Shown here: positions 16,696 through 24,540 of the stretch, one piece after another | How positions within the stretch are numbered: the first letter of the stretch is position 1 | How the letters are laid out: every line of letters begins with the position of its first letter | Assembly (NCBI GenBank): GCA_947385085.1 | Contig: CANDJN010000001.1 | Span: 106,697-170,696 of the forward strand | Direction: 5' to 3' | Length of the DNA: 64,000 nt | Origin: an uncultured Erysipelotrichaceae bacterium | GTDB taxonomy: Bacteria; Bacillota_I; Bacilli_A; Erysipelotrichales; Erysipelotrichaceae | Translations under genes and position numbers: made by a program | The notes under the pieces: generated by a model | Told to the model about the DNA's origin: nothing | Seen by the model: only the letters and a program-made list of their open reading frames with translations | Database searches by the model: none

Positions 16696-17271
16696 ATGGA
16701 ATTTGGCACTAGAATTAAAAAATATCGTGAACATATCAATTTATCACAAGAGGAATTGGCAAATAAGATTTATGTATCTCGACAAACGATTTCTAATTGG
16801 GAAAATGATAAATGCTATCCTGATATCAATAGTTTGAAACTGTTAAGCAGTATTTTTGATACATCTATTGATGATTTAATCGAAGAAGATATAGAGAGGA
16901 TGAAAAAACAGGTGAATGAGAGTGAACGAAAAGAGTACAGTATGCTGTCAGCTTTTTTCAGCGTCGGGTTTTTGTTCATGATCACTTGTGCATATCCTTG
17001 CGTAAGATTTGCGGGAATAGCTGGGATTATTATTTTGATTGTAATAAGTTCAATTACCTTATTCATTGGCATAAAGATCGAATCTATTTACAAAAAGAAT
17101 GACTGCCGTACTTTTAAAGAAATTGTTACATATTTGGACGGTACCTCTTTATCTGCGAAAGAACAAATAGAAGAAAAGGCCAAAAGACCTTATCAAAAGT
17201 TTTTATTAGGACTGGGGTCGGGATTTATAGCGATTGTGATATTTATCGTTTTGGATATGATCTTTCAATAG
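16696..17271 (+). CDS. XRE-family regulator with C-terminal membrane segments
   Basis: The 191-residue protein has an N-terminal Cro/C1-type HTH: TRIKKYREHINLSQEELA, then VSRQTISNWEND and the DIIDLI-like tail. A linker follows, then hydrophobic segments near residues 82-102, 105-125 and 170-190. This design, a DNA-binding head tethered to the membrane, is common in Bacillota and often pairs with small membrane proteins or stress sensing. ATG 16696 follows GGAGGTG; earlier in-frame TTG codons are inside the ribosome site. Confidence 0.88.
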   Translation: MEFGTRIKKYREHINLSQEELANKIYVSRQTISNWENDKCYPDINSLKLLSSIFDTSIDDLIEEDIERMKKQVNESERKEYSMLSAFFSVGFLFMITCAYPCVRFAGIAGIIILIVISSITLFIGIKIESIYKKNDCRTFKEIVTYLDGTSLSAKEQIEEKAKRPYQKFLLGLGSGFIAIVIFIVLDMIFQ

Positions 17272-17471
17272 TGAGTATTTAATAAATGCTATTAATCCTG
17301 CGTGATTGGTTGACGCTTGAACCAAACGATTGGATATAAGAAAACGGAAAACGGTATTTTCTGTTCAAAAGAAAGCGGTCTGAAAACGAAAGTCGATGAG
17401 CTTTCTCATATGTTTTCTTTTGCCTTAATTCCCTATGATTATTGATCAAAATATCGATCCGTTAATTTCGA

Positions 17472-18026
17472 TCAGGAATGCCGCTTTTGAAAAAAAAGCT
17501 TGCCCTCCCAGTACAGGGTATTCCACATGCGAAAATATTCTTTGATGTATTCTTGCCATGAATCGCGCTTTGCCTGTCCCATCATGGAATGGCCAAAAAA
17601 CTTGCGGGCAAAAAAGTAGGCGCGGCGGCGATGGGAACTACCGGTGATGACAAGCAGATTGAGATCGCCGAATTGTTCTTTGGTGTAAAGAAAATTTTGA
17701 TAAGTATTACGGGCTTTGGTTTCCAGCAGGATTGGAACGATCACGCCCTTTTTTTGTAACGCGGCTTTCATCACTTCTGCTTCTACATCCGCGTTTTTAA
17801 CCGCAGCGCCAGAAATAATAATGAAGGAAATGGAATGCCTGTTTAAATGCGTTATTGCGGCTGCCAGCCGTTTGTTTTGGGCAGGGGATAAAGTACCATC
17901 GTCCTTGGTAGGACAGCCCAGAATCAACATGGCATCAAAATGATTTTTGAGTTTCGGTAAAGAACCTTTACGAAAGATTAAGAACGGAAAGAACAGGATT
18001 AACAAAATGAACAGTATCACTGTCAT
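17472..18026 (-). CDS. YdcF/SanA-family (DUF218) protein
   Basis: The 184-residue protein has one N-terminal membrane helix (about 2-18) and a DUF218 domain. It shows the AMLILGCPTKDDG entry strand, the ISFIIISGA strand and the TKARNTYQNFLYTKE helix that carries the conserved Thr-x-x-Asn region, then VITGSSHRRRA. Family members work at the cell surface in envelope polysaccharide or vancomycin-related phenotypes in other bacteria; the exact reaction is unknown. Its start overlaps the end of tmcAL by 4 nt, so both lie in one minus-strand operon. Confidence 0.85.
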   Translation of the reverse strand: MTVILFILLILFFPFLIFRKGSLPKLKNHFDAMLILGCPTKDDGTLSPAQNKRLAAAITHLNRHSISFIIISGAAVKNADVEAEVMKAALQKKGVIVPILLETKARNTYQNFLYTKEQFGDLNLLVITGSSHRRRAYFFARKFFGHSMMGQAKRDSWQEYIKEYFRMWNTLYWEGKLFFQKRHS

Positions 18027-19120
18027 ATCTCTTGTACCGGAGGTAATAGCTCTTGTGCTACCGCTTCTTTCTGATGATGTGGCCAGCCATAGATCCGCGC
18101 ACTTTTTAATATGATTTCCTGTTCGTATAAGGGCAGCTGACGAAAACGTACCGCAATGGTGACATCACTTTTTTGACGCAATGCTTTTAAATAAGTCCGT
18201 CCTGTTTTATTAAATCCTAAAATGCGAATGTGTTGTAGAGGGGGAAGGTTATTCATCTGTTGTTTGGTGGTATGATGCAACAAATGGACTAGGGTTCGGC
18301 GAATGCGTGAAGTGCTGTAGCGTTTTGATGTCGCAGACGATAAGAAAGCTTCTAGTGTATCACATGCTACTGCCTGTGTTATCAATAACTGTTCAATACC
18401 TTCATCCATCATAAATAAAGAACGCAAATAGGTAGGGGATAGGGTGAGCAGCAGCATTCGTAAATAAGGGTAATAATCGTCGAGTACATGCAGCTGGTGA
18501 GAAGAAAAAGACATGGGAGTAAAAAAGGAAATATCCTCACCGGCCAATATTGCTTTACGCAATGCGCTCGCAGACGCAAATGGTTGGTTCAGCGAGGTAT
18601 CATGGTATAAATTCGTTCGCTTGATACAATGAGCACGTATCGGATAAGACTTTAATACGCGTAGATAGTTCCATCCTAAAATATCATTAGCTGCCAATTT
18701 GCCATCGACTGCTTCATGTGCCTGTGCGCTGGAGCAGCCGTGTTTCATCCAGTCACGATAATCCACGGTTGCTCGTTGTGCTAAGCTGTTGAGCATCGCA
18801 AGATCATTGCTTTCACTACCGAAGACTATATCCTCCACCTGTGCCAAGGCAAGAGATTGGACACTGCCTTGAGCAAACTGCTCCACACTTTGTGTCGCAT
18901 AGGAAAATGGCAATTCCATCACGATATCAACACCATGCGCCAATGCTGTTTTACAGCGGCAAAGCTTATCCATAATCGCGGGTTCTCCCCGTTGGACAAA
19001 ATTGCCGCTCATCACCGCAATCAGCACATCACAGCCAGTGATGGATCTGGTTTTTTTAATATGATAAATATGCCCGTTGTGAAACGGATTGTATTCGCAA
19101 ATAATGCCAGCAGCTTTCAT
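18023..19120 (-). CDS. tmcAL: tRNA(Met) cytidine acetate ligase
   Basis: The 365-residue protein is YlbM/TmcAL, which uses ATP to activate acetate and forms N4-acetylcytidine at the wobble base of elongator tRNA-Met. The nucleotidyltransferase head has the HxGH-type motif NPFHNGH (H14 to H17), and VMSGNFVQRGEPA and DIVMELPFSYATQ follow as in the family. The start at 19120 matches the family N-terminus and has GGGAG five nt upstream; ATG 19132 is possible. It is somewhat shorter than the Bacillus protein (about 415). YdcF is co-transcribed. Confidence 0.92.
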   Translation of the reverse strand: MKAAGIICEYNPFHNGHIYHIKKTRSITGCDVLIAVMSGNFVQRGEPAIMDKLCRCKTALAHGVDIVMELPFSYATQSVEQFAQGSVQSLALAQVEDIVFGSESNDLAMLNSLAQRATVDYRDWMKHGCSSAQAHEAVDGKLAANDILGWNYLRVLKSYPIRAHCIKRTNLYHDTSLNQPFASASALRKAILAGEDISFFTPMSFSSHQLHVLDDYYPYLRMLLLTLSPTYLRSLFMMDEGIEQLLITQAVACDTLEAFLSSATSKRYSTSRIRRTLVHLLHHTTKQQMNNLPPLQHIRILGFNKTGRTYLKALRQKSDVTIAVRFRQLPLYEQEIILKSARIYGWPHHQKEAVAQELLPPVQEI

Positions 19121-19244
19121 AGTTACTCCCATCTTTTATCACTCCCTAAAATATACCATAAATTCATGCTTTTCACCATGAAAAGTGTTGAGAATCATAT
19201 CAGATTATTGTATCATTTTAACATAAAGAGAGAGGATGGGCTTA

Positions 19245-20189
19245 ATGAAAGAAGAACAATTTTCCTTCCATAGTTTTCAAGACGGTTTAGAAATATGGGG
19301 AACATTGATTGTACCGGAAAAAGCCGTTGGTATCATTCAGATCGTGCATGGTATGAGTGAGCATCGCCGTCGTTATATGCCGTTTATGCGCTATCTGGCG
19401 AAGCATGGATGGATCTGTGTCATCCACGATCATCGAGGTCATGGTGAAAGTATAAAGTGCGATGAGGACCTTGGCTATTTTAATGATATTAGTGGAACGT
19501 ATTTGATGGAAGACACCCATCAGTTAACCTATTTAATCAAAAAGCGTTATCCGAATCTGCCATATGTATTATTTGGGCATTCCATGGGTTCACTTGTGGT
19601 TCGCTCCTATGTAAAGAAATATGATTATGAATTAAGCGCGCTTGTGGTATGCGGTTCGCCCAGCAAGAATGCGATGTTGCCGTTGGCTCGATTACTTGTC
19701 TATTTTATTGCCCGTATAAAAGGCGATCATTATCGCAGTTCATGGCTACAACACCTTGTGTTTGGCTCTTATGCCAAACGCTTTCCTAATGAAACCAGTG
19801 AAAATTGCTGGATTTGCCGCGATCAAAAAGTCGTAGCTGAATACGATAACGATCCCAAATGCGGCTTTATCTTCACCACCAACGGCTTTCGCTCTGTGTG
19901 GAATTTGATGCGCAATGTTTATGATCGAGACGATTGGACAATGTTGAATCCTGATCTGCCGATATTGTTTATTGCCGGCACAGCTGATCCGTGTATCAGA
20001 GATCAGCGTAAATTTGCACAGGCGGTGGAATTTATGAAGAAAATTGGTTATCACAAGACAACCTGTAAAACCTATTGGGAATTGCGTCATGAGATTTTGA
20101 ACGAACAAGAGCAGCATCAGGTCTATGAGGATGTGATATCATTCATGAAAGAGAATGCTTTGAGAGATAAGCAAGAGAAGACATCATAA
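19245..20189 (+). CDS. Alpha/beta hydrolase, lysophospholipase/monoacylglycerol lipase-like
   Basis: The 314-residue protein is a serine hydrolase of the S33/Hydrolase_4 type. It has the oxyanion region IVHGMSEHRRRY, the VIHDHRGHGES motif and the nucleophile elbow GHSMGS. A late strand with Asp (FIAGTADP) and a C-terminal RHEIL region supply the other triad members. There is no signal peptide, so it should act on lipids in the cytoplasm or at the inner membrane face. ATG 19245 is preferred over ATG 19236, which touches the GAGAGAGG site. Confidence 0.88.
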   Translation: MKEEQFSFHSFQDGLEIWGTLIVPEKAVGIIQIVHGMSEHRRRYMPFMRYLAKHGWICVIHDHRGHGESIKCDEDLGYFNDISGTYLMEDTHQLTYLIKKRYPNLPYVLFGHSMGSLVVRSYVKKYDYELSALVVCGSPSKNAMLPLARLLVYFIARIKGDHYRSSWLQHLVFGSYAKRFPNETSENCWICRDQKVVAEYDNDPKCGFIFTTNGFRSVWNLMRNVYDRDDWTMLNPDLPILFIAGTADPCIRDQRKFAQAVEFMKKIGYHKTTCKTYWELRHEILNEQEQHQVYEDVISFMKENALRDKQEKTS

Positions 20190-20321
20190 TTATTGATACT
20201 TATAAAGTGCTTTCAGACATCATGAAATGATTGATTTTCAAAACGAAAAATAAAAAAAGTCTTTTCTTTCTCATTTATTTATGGTTTAATATTATGGTAC
20301 GCATGAAAACGCCTGATTTTA

Positions 20322-20350
20322 TTGACGTAAAATGATGAATGGCGTATAAT
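20322..20350 (+). promoter_or_regulatory. yceD-rpmF promoter
   Basis: TTGACG (20322-20327) and TATAAT (20345-20350) with 17 nt between. It shows that the reading frame upstream of 20381 is not translated. Confidence 0.85.
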
Positions 20351-20380
20351 ATGTGCGTCAAAGACAACGAGGTGATTCCT

Positions 20381-20926
20381 TTGAAATGGTCCAAATTGGA
20401 ACTTATGAGTGCCCCGAATCAGACATTATCGTTTTTTGATGAGATTACGTTTGATCCGTCGGCCTTTTCTAAGATGAACCAGATCAGAGGACTGAGAAAT
20501 GTTACCGTAAGCGGAGAGCTTCAATATGATGAGGAAGTTGATCGCGTCTATGTACAATGTAATATTTCCGGTGTCATGATTCTTGCTTGCTCGATTACCA
20601 ATGAGGATGTGGAATATGGTTTTCAGACATCTTCTAATGAGACATTCGCATTTACCAAATGCGATGATGATGTACATGAGGCCAAGGGCGATGTCATCGA
20701 ATTATTGCCGGTGATCTTTCAGCTGATAGTCATGGAGGCTCCTTTAAAGGTTGTAAAAGAAGGAGCAAACTATCCGAAGGGGGATGGCTGGGAAGTGGTG
20801 AGTGAGGAAACATGGCAGCAAGAAAAAAGTCAGAGAATTGATCCTCGTTTGGCAAAACTAAAAGATTTCAAAGTAACAGATGATGAAGCAGGAGGTGCTA
20901 ACAATGGCTGTACAACAAAGACGTAA
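20381..20926 (+). CDS. yceD: YceD/DUF177 family protein
   Basis: The 181-residue protein is the usual partner of rpmF. It contains an N-terminal strand region, the VSGELQYDEEVDRVYVQCNISGVMILACS core with the two cysteines of this family, and the C-terminal IDPRLAKLKDF motif. YceD is linked to 23S rRNA processing or accumulation in other organisms. The start is TTG 20381 behind GAGGTGAT; an upstream ATG at 20339 lies in the promoter. It overlaps rpmF by 23 nt. Confidence 0.88.
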   Translation: MKWSKLELMSAPNQTLSFFDEITFDPSAFSKMNQIRGLRNVTVSGELQYDEEVDRVYVQCNISGVMILACSITNEDVEYGFQTSSNETFAFTKCDDDVHEAKGDVIELLPVIFQLIVMEAPLKVVKEGANYPKGDGWEVVSEETWQQEKSQRIDPRLAKLKDFKVTDDEAGGANNGCTTKT

Positions 20927-21077
20927 TTCAAAAACCAGAAAAGCTAAGAGAAGAACACATTATAAATTGGCTGCGCCTACTTTGGTGAAATGCCCGGCAT
21001 GTGGTGAGTATAAACCAGCCCATAAGATGTGTGAATGTGGTTTTTACAATGGCAAAATGATTGTTGAAAAAGCATAA
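20904..21077 (+). CDS. rpmF: 50S ribosomal protein L32
   Basis: The 57-residue protein is L32 of the zinc-binding kind: a basic start (AVQQRRNSKTRKAKRRTH) and four cysteines in CPACGEYKPAHKMCECG. ATG 20904 follows AGGAGGTG, which lies inside the end of yceD. The presence of the zinc ligands means this is the zinc-replete (C+) form. A hairpin terminator overlaps its stop codon. Confidence 0.97.
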   Translation: MAVQQRRNSKTRKAKRRTHYKLAAPTLVKCPACGEYKPAHKMCECGFYNGKMIVEKA

Positions 21078-21099
21078 AAGGGGCAGTATGCCTTTTTTT
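21076..21099 (+). terminator. rpmF terminator
   Basis: A 10-bp stem with two G-T pairs (21076-21085 with 21089-21098), a 3-nt loop and a T tract. Confidence 0.75.
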
Positions 21100-21143
21100 C
21101 TGCATAATGAACAAGTAAAGGAAGAAAAAGAAGGAGTATGACA

Positions 21144-21599
21144 ATGGAAGATAAATCAATGGGAATTCTATTTTTGGTGATTTTTGCAGCATTAGCAATA
21201 TGGTTTTTAATAGTATGGCGCAACTATCAGAAGATGAATCGTGTATTAAATCAGTCGCATAAGCTGACAGGGACGGCTGAGGGAACAGTAAAAGAACTGG
21301 TGAGTGTTTATCGTCGTAACCGCTCTTTTCGTTGGAAGAATGAATATCCCGTGATTGCATTTATAGCGAATGGACAAGAATATGAAACGGCGATTGCTTT
21401 CGCAGAAAAACGGGCAGGAAGCTATGATATGAATGATCGTTATACCGTGTGCTATTTGCCGGAGGATCCTACTGTTTGTATCGTAGATGAATTTCGTTCC
21501 AAGATGCAGTCCAACAGCAAACAAAAGCTGATTGGTATGGTGGTATTGGCATTCTTCATGGTTAATATGCTTGTCAGTGCGATAAGCATGTTATTTTGA
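21144..21599 (+). CDS. DUF3592-like membrane protein
   Basis: The 151-residue protein has one N-terminal and one C-terminal membrane helix (about 5-24 and 128-150). Between them a beta-rich domain holds YPVIAFIANGQEYE and YTVCYLPEDPTVCIVDEF, the pattern of DUF3592. The role of this family is unknown. ATG 21144 has seven nt of spacing after AAGGAG; ATG 21138 is too close. A terminator lies downstream, so it is transcribed alone. Confidence 0.78.
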   Translation: MEDKSMGILFLVIFAALAIWFLIVWRNYQKMNRVLNQSHKLTGTAEGTVKELVSVYRRNRSFRWKNEYPVIAFIANGQEYETAIAFAEKRAGSYDMNDRYTVCYLPEDPTVCIVDEFRSKMQSNSKQKLIGMVVLAFFMVNMLVSAISMLF

Positions 21600-21630
21600 T
21601 TTTTTGTTAAAAAACTATGAAAGCAGTAAA

Positions 21631-21666
21631 AGAAAGTGGTTAGTGAATGATTCGCTTTCTTTTTTT
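21631..21666 (+). terminator. Terminator after DUF3592 gene
   Basis: AGAAAGTG (21631-21638) pairs with CGCTTTCT (21653-21660) with one wobble, followed by six T residues. Confidence 0.75.
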
Positions 21667-21722
21667 AGTTGGAAATGGTATTCAAAAAATGGGGAAACAT
21701 TGCATAAAATCATCAAAAACCA

Positions 21723-21751
21723 TTGTATTCGATGGAAAATCGTGGTATATT
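21723..21751 (+). promoter_or_regulatory. rimP-nusA operon promoter
   Basis: TTGTAT (21723-21728) and TATATT (21746-21751) with 17-nt spacing. Transcription would start near 21758, leaving a leader of about 60 nt. Confidence 0.65.
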
Positions 21752-21772
21752 ATTGATGTAACCTCGACAGGA

Positions 21773-21791
21773 GTGGGTCATGCCCACTCTA
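21773..21791 (+). promoter_or_regulatory. Leader hairpin of the rimP operon
   Basis: GAGTGGG and CCCACTC form a perfect 7-bp stem around a 5-nt loop, inside the 5' leader and 27 nt before the rimP start. No T run follows, so it is not a terminator by itself. It may stabilise the mRNA or take part in control by a ribosome-assembly protein. Confidence 0.5.
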
Positions 21792-21817
21792 TTATTATGT
21801 TTAAAAGGAGCAATGTT

Positions 21818-22285
21818 GTGGAAAATACGGATCAAATCAAAGAAGTCATTCGCCCAATTTTAGCGACCATGCAAATACAAATGGTGGAATGCGGATGGCA
21901 TCGTGAAGGATCAACATCGATCCTTCGTTTAGCTGTAATGCGTGAGGATGGCAGTATGGACATTGATACGTGCGCCGTAATCAGCGAGGCGGTATCTCTT
22001 GCCCTTGATGAAGCAGATCTTATCGCTCATGAATATTTTTTGGAAGTGTGTTCACCGGGGGCAGAACGAGAACTTTATGGTGAAGAAGATATTCTTAACG
22101 CAGTAGGAGAATACGTGTACATCAAATTTCGTAATCCGAAAGGTGGACGTGATGAAATCTATGGAACGCTGTTACAGGTGGAAGCGGATCATCTGCATAT
22201 TGCTTACATGGATAAAGCGGTAAAAAGAGAATTGAATGTCGATCGAGACAATATCGCTCAGATTCGGTTGGCAGTAAAAATTTAA
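21818..22285 (+). CDS. rimP: Ribosome maturation factor RimP
   Basis: The 155-residue protein assists 30S subunit assembly. It has the two RimP domains, with SRLD-like region replaced by EVCSPGAERELYGEEDI and a C-terminal Sm-like domain (GRDEIYGTLLQVEADHLHI). GTG 21818 sits seven nt after AAAAGGAG and gives the family length; the longer upstream frame is not needed. It heads rimP-nusA-ylxR-ylxQ-infB-rbfA, the standard Bacillota order. Confidence 0.95.
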   Translation: MENTDQIKEVIRPILATMQIQMVECGWHREGSTSILRLAVMREDGSMDIDTCAVISEAVSLALDEADLIAHEYFLEVCSPGAERELYGEEDILNAVGEYVYIKFRNPKGGRDEIYGTLLQVEADHLHIAYMDKAVKRELNVDRDNIAQIRLAVKI

Positions 22286-22305
22286 TATGAAAGGAAAAAT
22301 GAAAA

Positions 22306-23964
22306 ATGAAGTTGGATGAATTTATGGCAGCGATGCAGGCCATTGAAAGCGATCGAAAGTTATCAAAGGAAATTGTCATTGAAGCTTTGGAAGAAGCATT
22401 ATCTAAGGCATATCGCAAACATATCGAGATTCCCGATGCCTTGGTACGGGTCGATGTCAATGCCAAGGGTAGCATCAAGGTATACCAGCAGCGCAAGATT
22501 GTGGAAACGGTAGAAGATGACGAGCTGGAAATTTCCTTGAGTGAAGCCAAAAAAATCAAACAGGAATATGAACTGGGTGATATGGTGGAACATGAGGTCA
22601 ATATTGCGGAAATGGGTCGTGCTGCGGTGGTATTGGCAAAGAATGTCATGAAACAGAAAATTCGCGAAGCGGAAAAGCAAGCCGTATATGATGAATACTG
22701 TGATAAAGTGGAAGAAATGGTCATGGGAACCATTGAGACAGTAGAGGATAAATTTGTCATTGTGAATATTGGTAAGACGATGGCACTGATGCCCAAAAAC
22801 CAGCAGATTCCCAATGAGAAATATGTGGAAGGTCAGCGCATTCGCGTTGTAATCGCTGAAGTAAATAAGGATACCAAGGGGGCGCAGGTTTTGGTTTCTC
22901 GTGGATCGGCAACATTGGTAAAGCGGTTGTTTGAAAAAGAAGTACCCGAGATTTATCAGGGTGTGATCGAGATTAAGGCGATTGCCCGTGAGGCCGGAGA
23001 GCGAACCAAAATGGCTGTGTATACCAATAATGAAAATGTGGATCCGATCGGCGCCTGTATTGGACCGCGCGGACAGCGAGTTCAGGTGGTCATTGATGAA
23101 TTAAAGGGCGAAAAAATTGACATCTTTGAATGGAGTGATGATGTCAGCGAGTTGATTAAAAATGCCTTGGCACCGGCTGAGGTGCTTGCGGTCATTCCTA
23201 ATGAGGAACGTAAAAACGGCTTGTTGGTTGTCGTAGCGGATCATCAATTATCGCTGGCAATCGGTAAAAAGGGGAAAAATGCCCGATTGGCAGTGAAACT
23301 GACCGGCTCTAAAATAGACATTAAATCAGAAAGTGACATGAAGGAAAAAGGCATTGATTGGCAGACAATCGCGCTGCAGCAGCATGAGTTATTCCTAAAA
23401 CAGCGTGAAGAAGCTAAAGCTAAAGCACAGGCAATGCAGTTTGAAGCTGTTGCCGCAGCCGAGGAAACGCCAGTGGAAACTCCGGAATTCGCTTATCATG
23501 ATGAGATTGAAGAAACGCATATGGATGAGATACTGCGTGAAGAAGCAACTGCTGCTGAATCAAAGGAAACAGAAGTCAAGGAGGCAAAGCCAGAAGCCGT
23601 AAAACCGGCTGCTAAGGTAACCTCTGATCTGGAAGAGGCAGCGCGCCTAGCAAAAGAGAAACAGCGTCAGGAAGGCTTAAATCTGAAAGAAAAGCAGGAA
23701 TACGTATCAAAATTTGAGAAAATTCTTGATAACAAGCCAAAGGAAACGCCGATCGTTCGATCGAAGAATCGCCGTAAGGATGATGATGAGCCGAAACGGA
23801 AGGCAACTTTTGATTTAAGCAAGAAGGATTATGAATTGAAACCAATTTATACGGAAGAAGAATTGGAAGAAATTGCTCGTCAGGAAGCAGAGGAAGAAGA
23901 AAACGATTGGATCAATGACGATGATATTGATTTTGATGAGTACGAGGAATATTACGAAGAATAA
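22306..23964 (+). CDS. nusA: Transcription termination/antitermination factor NusA, extended
   Basis: The core (about 1-345) has the RNA-polymerase-binding N-terminal domain, an S1 domain (VMGTIETVEDKFVIVNIG) and two KH domains (with CIGPRGQRVQVVIDELKGE and AIGKKGKNARLAVKLTG). NusA modulates pausing, termination and antitermination. The protein is 552 residues, against about 370 in Bacillus. The extra 200 or so residues are Glu/Lys/Ala-rich, probably coiled or unstructured, and end in a very acidic tail (DDDIDFDEYEEYYEE). The start follows AAAGGAAAA. Confidence 0.97.
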   Translation: MKLDEFMAAMQAIESDRKLSKEIVIEALEEALSKAYRKHIEIPDALVRVDVNAKGSIKVYQQRKIVETVEDDELEISLSEAKKIKQEYELGDMVEHEVNIAEMGRAAVVLAKNVMKQKIREAEKQAVYDEYCDKVEEMVMGTIETVEDKFVIVNIGKTMALMPKNQQIPNEKYVEGQRIRVVIAEVNKDTKGAQVLVSRGSATLVKRLFEKEVPEIYQGVIEIKAIAREAGERTKMAVYTNNENVDPIGACIGPRGQRVQVVIDELKGEKIDIFEWSDDVSELIKNALAPAEVLAVIPNEERKNGLLVVVADHQLSLAIGKKGKNARLAVKLTGSKIDIKSESDMKEKGIDWQTIALQQHELFLKQREEAKAKAQAMQFEAVAAAEETPVETPEFAYHDEIEETHMDEILREEATAAESKETEVKEAKPEAVKPAAKVTSDLEEAARLAKEKQRQEGLNLKEKQEYVSKFEKILDNKPKETPIVRSKNRRKDDDEPKRKATFDLSKKDYELKPIYTEEELEEIARQEAEEEENDWINDDDIDFDEYEEYYEE

Positions 23965-23982
23965 AGGCAGGAGGGTATCACG

Positions 23983-24246
23983 ATGAGAAAAATACCGATG
24001 CGCCGCTGTGTTGCGACCGGTGAAAGCCTGCCCAAAAAAGAATTGCTTCGGATCGTTCGTACACCGCAAGGCGATGTCATTATTGACGAAAGCGGTCGTC
24101 AAAACGGACGGGGGGCTTATTTGAAGCGCAGTAGGGAAGCGGTAGAAATTGCAAAAAAGCGTAAAGCACTGACACGTGCTTTGGAATGTGAGATTCCCGA
24201 TACGCTGTATCAGGAATTGATGGGGATGTTTGATGATGAATCGTAA
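23983..24246 (+). CDS. rnpM: YlxR/RnpM RNA-binding protein
   Basis: The 87-residue protein has the YlxR signature PMRRCVATGESLPKKELLR and the GRGAYLKRS loop. In Bacillota, YlxR (RnpM) binds the RNase P RNA and modulates its activity. It sits in its usual place between nusA and ylxQ behind a GGAGGG site, and its 3' end overlaps ylxQ. Confidence 0.93.
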   Translation: MRKIPMRRCVATGESLPKKELLRIVRTPQGDVIIDESGRQNGRGAYLKRSREAVEIAKKRKALTRALECEIPDTLYQELMGMFDDES

Positions 24247-24532
24247 CGCCATCGGGCTTTTGGGTCTCATACGGCGATCACGACGATTGATCAGCGGCGC
24301 AGAAATCATCAAGGGCATTCAAAAGCAACAAGTATATCTTGTGGTGATTGCGGATGAATGCGGTGAGAACATGCGCAAGAAACTGATGGATAAATGCACA
24401 TTTTATAAAGTCCCTTATGTATTTATGGATGGCAAGGTATTAAATCAGGCGATTGGAACGCAAAATTACATTGCGGTAGCGATCACAGATCAAGGCTTTG
24501 CGCAAAAGCTTCATGCTTGCTGGAAAGGCTAG
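24233..24532 (+). CDS. rplGA: L7Ae/L30e-family K-turn RNA-binding protein YlxQ
   Basis: The 99-residue protein has the L7Ae fold signs: LLGLIRRSRRLISGAEIIKGI, then VVIADECGENMRKKL and the AIGTQNYIAVAITD strand. Bacillus YlxQ binds kink-turn RNA. The start is taken at ATG 24233, seven nt after GGGG; ATG 24236 is equally possible. It overlaps ylxR by 14 nt, so translation is probably coupled. Confidence 0.9.
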   Translation: MMNRNAIGLLGLIRRSRRLISGAEIIKGIQKQQVYLVVIADECGENMRKKLMDKCTFYKVPYVFMDGKVLNQAIGTQNYIAVAITDQGFAQKLHACWKG

Positions 24533-24540
24533 GTGATATT

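Noticed and set aside
22316..22513. Small frames inside nusA and other housekeeping genes
   Set aside because: Out-of-frame shadows without start signals.
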